DNA from: Streptomyces atratus
GTDB taxonomy: Bacteria > Actinomycetota > Actinomycetes > Streptomycetales > Streptomycetaceae
Length of the DNA: 33,330 nucleotides
Direction of reading: 5' to 3'
Assembly: GCF_014648655.1 (NCBI RefSeq)
Contig: NZ_BMRN01000055.1
Location: 1-33,330 of the forward strand
Of this stretch, positions 31,222 through 33,330 are shown in pieces. The position numbers were made by a program, and so were the translations under genes. Position 1 is the stretch's first letter; every line of letters starts with the position of its first letter. The notes under the pieces are model-generated. The model ran no database searches and had not been told where the DNA came from. It saw nothing but the letters and a program-made list of their open reading frames with translations.

Positions 31222-32283
31222 ATGCGCAAGCACCTGCGCATCGGCCTGCCGTGCCTGGCGGCGGCCGTGACGATGCTGGTTCCGAGCGGGCCGGGGGCGC
31301 TGGCCGCTCCAGCAGGGGGCGAGGATGTCACCGTTTACGTCGGCTCCGGCGGAACCTCGCTCGCCGGGCTTTCGGGGAAATCGCTTCTGCGGGTGGCGGG
31401 GAAGGCTGGTCTCACTGCTCAGAGTCCGGTCAGGTCCCTGCGTGACGCACAGGCCGTGCTCGACGCCAGGCACACGAAGAACGCGACGATCATGCTCCGG
31501 GGCGGCACCTACACTGATGCCGGGGTGGAGTGGGGGCCGGAAATCGCCAGTACGGTCACGGTCAAGGTCCAGCCGGGGACAGGGCCCGTCACGTTCGACG
31601 GGCGGGCAGCCAAAGCCGGGTACTGGACGAAGGTCGGCCCGAAGTCACCCGAACTGAACTTCCAGGGGCCATTCACCGTGCAGCGCTACGGCGACGGCGG
31701 GATCAAGGCCACGGGGACCAAGAAGGACGGCCCAGTCAAGGGGCTTGTGATCAACCGGATCACCTTCAAGCAAATGGGCAACGCCTGGGTCAAGGGCGGC
31801 AAGGGCTACGCAGGCGTGCATCTGAACTACGTCTCGAAGGCCAGGATCACCAACAACTCGTTCGTCAGTCTTGAGAACAAGAATGTCCCGGGGAACACCC
31901 ACGGTGTCTACCTCGCCTTCAACCAGACGCAGAAGACCCCCGGAAGCAACGGGAATCTGGTGAAGGGGAACACCTTCAAGGTCATCTCCGGCGACCCGGT
32001 CCGCGCCAGCGACGGCAGCAGCGGCAACAAGGTTCAAGACAATGTCTTTCAGAAGGGCCGCGATTACCGGGGGAAGACTCGGGGGAACGGTAATCATGGG
32101 ATGTTCACTTACTGGGTGTTCCCGAGGGCCAACACATGTGGGAAGGGTGGCAACACGTTTTCGGGTAATTCCTACACCGTGAACTACTACAACAAGAAGA
32201 CGCCGAGCGTCCGTTCAGGGTCCGACACCGGCCGCACTTGCAAGTCCGTCAAGGACACGGGCGGCAACACCTACAAGCGCTAG
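31222..32283 (+). CDS. Secreted right-handed beta-helix protein (pectate lyase-like fold)
   Basis: 353 residues. Sec signal peptide LRIGLPCLAAAVTMLVPSGP ending near ALAAPAGG. The mature protein starts with DVTVYVGSGG and RSLRDAQAVLDARH, then ATIMLRGGTYTDAGVEWGPE, as in pectate-lyase-superfamily proteins, followed by coils GLVINRITFKQMGNAWVKGG, ARITNNSFVSLEN, GNLVKGNTFKVIS and NKVQDNVFQKG, the N-x-F spacing of parallel beta-helices. The pair of Cys near the end (ANTCGKGG, GRTCKSV) may form a disulfide. The substrate is unknown. GGGGG lies about 8 nt before the ATG; a strong hairpin follows the gene. Confidence 0.85.
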   Translation: MRKHLRIGLPCLAAAVTMLVPSGPGALAAPAGGEDVTVYVGSGGTSLAGLSGKSLLRVAGKAGLTAQSPVRSLRDAQAVLDARHTKNATIMLRGGTYTDAGVEWGPEIASTVTVKVQPGTGPVTFDGRAAKAGYWTKVGPKSPELNFQGPFTVQRYGDGGIKATGTKKDGPVKGLVINRITFKQMGNAWVKGGKGYAGVHLNYVSKARITNNSFVSLENKNVPGNTHGVYLAFNQTQKTPGSNGNLVKGNTFKVISGDPVRASDGSSGNKVQDNVFQKGRDYRGKTRGNGNHGMFTYWVFPRANTCGKGGNTFSGNSYTVNYYNKKTPSVRSGSDTGRTCKSVKDTGGNTYKR

Positions 32284-32627
32284 CACTTCAGCCGGCCTCT
32301 CCATTACTGCTGGTCAACGACCTGGCGCTGGGGAGCGTAGTGGTCTGGTGACGGGTGCGGGACGGTCTTGGCGGACCGTCCCGCGAGCGTGCGCCCACGC
32401 CGCATGTAGTGACAGTGCCCCGAGCATTCCACAAGCTTGATCAATGATGTACCCACGGGCGTGTGGGGCCAGGGACTCGAGAGTCTTTTCTTGCGAGTCG
32501 GAGCCTGCTTCGCCCGGGTGTGGAACCCCGTCGCCGGATGCGGGATGTGGGCGGGCTGCTGGGCTTGGTGAGCCGCAGGAACGGCTGACTGCTCGCCGGG
32601 TATGCCGGCCATGGCACCCCGGTCGGC
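32284..32627. other. Intergenic stretch with terminator, no gene
   Basis: Contains the hairpin at 32357-32384. ORFs overlapping it on both strands are compositional. Confidence 0.4.
32357..32384 (+). terminator. 11-bp hairpin terminator after the beta-helix gene
   Basis: Arms GCGGGACGGTC (32357-32367) and GACCGTCCCGC (32374-32384) pair perfectly around a 6-nt loop, 73 nt after the stop. Confidence 0.8.
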
Positions 32628-32800
32628 TGCTGCACGTGCTGTCCCACAGCCGCTGGGGCGCCGGCTGCCTCCGCGATGACCTGCAGACGTACGCTGCAGA
32701 CCGACTCGGCACACAAGGCGGTGAGTTGATCACCGATGACACCGGCTTCATTCATCAAGAAGGGCACCATCTCACCCGGCGTGCAGTGTCAGGAGGAATT
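32628..32800 (+). pseudogene. IS701-family transposase relic, frameshifted
   Basis: First frame: LLHVLSHSRWGAGCLRDDLQ, TYAADRLGTQGGELITDDTG, then FI; second frame: IKKGTISPGVQCQ. IS701 transposases have R-W-D-x-x-x-V-R-D-D-L, L-G-x-x-x-G-V-L-I-V-D-E-T-G-F and K-K-G-x-x-S-x-G-V-Q-R-Q in this order. The shift falls on TTCA-TTCA (32747-32754), a 4-bp tandem duplication; one copy restores ETGF-IKKG. The catalytic Asp-Glu-Thr-Gly reads Asp-Asp-Thr-Gly. Both ends of the protein are missing. Confidence 0.75.
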
Positions 32801-33047
32801 CGTGGCTCCGTGATCGTCGGCATGTCAGACGACCTTGAGCGCAAACAGTTGCCCGTGACCAGCACGAGCACACGATCAACGACCCACACCAGCCCCGTGA
32901 CCTGCGGCTTCAAGTTGGCGGAGGCTCCGGGACCGGCACCTGGGCGACGTGGGCCGACGTGATCTGAAGTCGGCGTCTCCCGAGGCTGGCATGGCTGCTG
33001 GAGCGCGCGAACGTGATTTACCAGTGTGGTCCGGATAACGTCGGGGG
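32801..33047. other. Intergenic, no gene recognised
   Basis: No assignable ORF on either strand between the IS701 relic and the G/T-skewed tract. Confidence 0.35.
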
Positions 33048-33236
33048 TTGCGGGAGTACGCGGCTGTGTTGCCCTGGGCGCTGTGGGGTCGGTACTGCCT
33101 GACCGGGTTCGTCGGCCTGGAGTTGCCCGATGTTCTGGCGCTCGCGGACAGGGAGGGGGAGTTCGTTGTGTTGTGGGTGGGGTTGTGGGTGTGTGGGGGT
33201 GGGGTCTGTGAATTGGTTGAGTGTTTGGGTTTGTGA
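33048..33236 (+). CDS. Possible small protein or gene tail, unassigned
   Basis: The first part (REYAAVLPWALWGRYCLTGF, VGLELPDVLALADREGEFVV) looks protein-like and hydrophobic, but the rest is encoded by a run of G and T only and reads as Val/Gly/Trp/Leu. The TTG start has only a G-run directly beside it. It may be the end of a decayed gene. A strong hairpin follows 7 nt after the stop. Confidence 0.25.
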   Translation: MREYAAVLPWALWGRYCLTGFVGLELPDVLALADREGEFVVLWVGLWVCGGGVCELVECLGL

Positions 33237-33243
33237 GGGTGTG

Positions 33244-33279
33244 GAGGGTGGTCGCATCCGGTGGGGATGCGCCACCCTC
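33244..33279 (+). terminator. 15-bp hairpin with one bulge
   Basis: GAGGGTGG, a bulged T and CGCATCC pair with GGATGCG and CCACCCTC around a 5-nt loop. It is the strongest hairpin in the right end of the window and is terminator-like, although no firm gene precedes it. Confidence 0.6.
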
Positions 33280-33330
33280 TGGGGCGCCGCGCTGGAACGC
33301 GGTGATGCCCGGTCCCTGTTTCATGGTGCA

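Overview
The window is very GC-rich (about 70%), with high-GC third codon positions, GTG/TTG starts, ATGA/GTGA stop-start overlaps, Tat signals and protein families (DUF6480, Imm-5-like, FUSC, DMT/SDR, SigJ-type sigma factor) typical of Streptomyces or a close relative such as Kitasatospora. The density of broken genes and insertion-sequence debris suggests an accessory region, for example a chromosome arm. That placement is inference.

Layout. 1-1343: the 3' part of a dnaK and an overlapping grpE, closed by a 38-nt perfect palindrome, with no dnaJ following. 1729-4264 (minus): an operon of NodB-type polysaccharide deacetylase, DMT-type membrane protein and short-chain dehydrogenase, divergent from an MGDG-synthase-like glycosyltransferase (4676-5770), possibly an envelope glycolipid or glycan locus. 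6121-6654: N-terminal half of an IS5-type transposase. 6709-8985 (minus): a FUSC-family membrane protein. 9293-9832: an Imm-5-like protein. 9841-11021: a frameshifted IS21 istB remnant abutting a truncated conserved gene. 11262-12482: a class V PLP enzyme with a clear terminator. 12767-12949: a DUF6480 membrane peptide. 13361-15614: a relic locus in which a FAD oxidoreductase and a SigJ-like sigma factor are broken, with an intact nitronate monooxygenase between them and an IS5 3' half fused to the sigma factor. 15699-18195: a GNAT acetyltransferase, transposase relics, a dienelactone-hydrolase-like protein lacking its nucleophile and a DinB-like relic.

18318-25707 is the best-preserved system: promoter and LacI-type operator, class V PLP enzyme, Tat/lipoprotein sugar-binding protein, two ABC permeases, GH36-type alpha-galactosidase and a LacI regulator. 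The structural genes overlap or nearly touch. The likely job is uptake and cleavage of an alpha-galactoside, with the PLP enzyme as an unexplained extra step. This islet is flanked by gene fragments on both sides: DinB-like on the left, sigma factor and istB on the right.

25724-33330: an ECF42-type sigma factor relic, an istB relic with its ATPase core cleanly deleted, a GNAT acetyltransferase, an old-yellow-enzyme tail, a Tat-exported beta-propeller-like protein, a xylH-like permease tail, a 79-residue orphan, an IS3 element with a frameshifted transposase, a secreted beta-helix protein, an IS701 relic and a G/T-skewed tract.

Three patterns stand out. The two secreted-protein genes share a TGTCC-N-GGACA palindrome upstream. 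Several relics are frameshifted by tandem repeats of 4, 5, 7 or 8 bp. A CG-centred LacI-type operator sits on the TTG start of the sugar operon's first gene.
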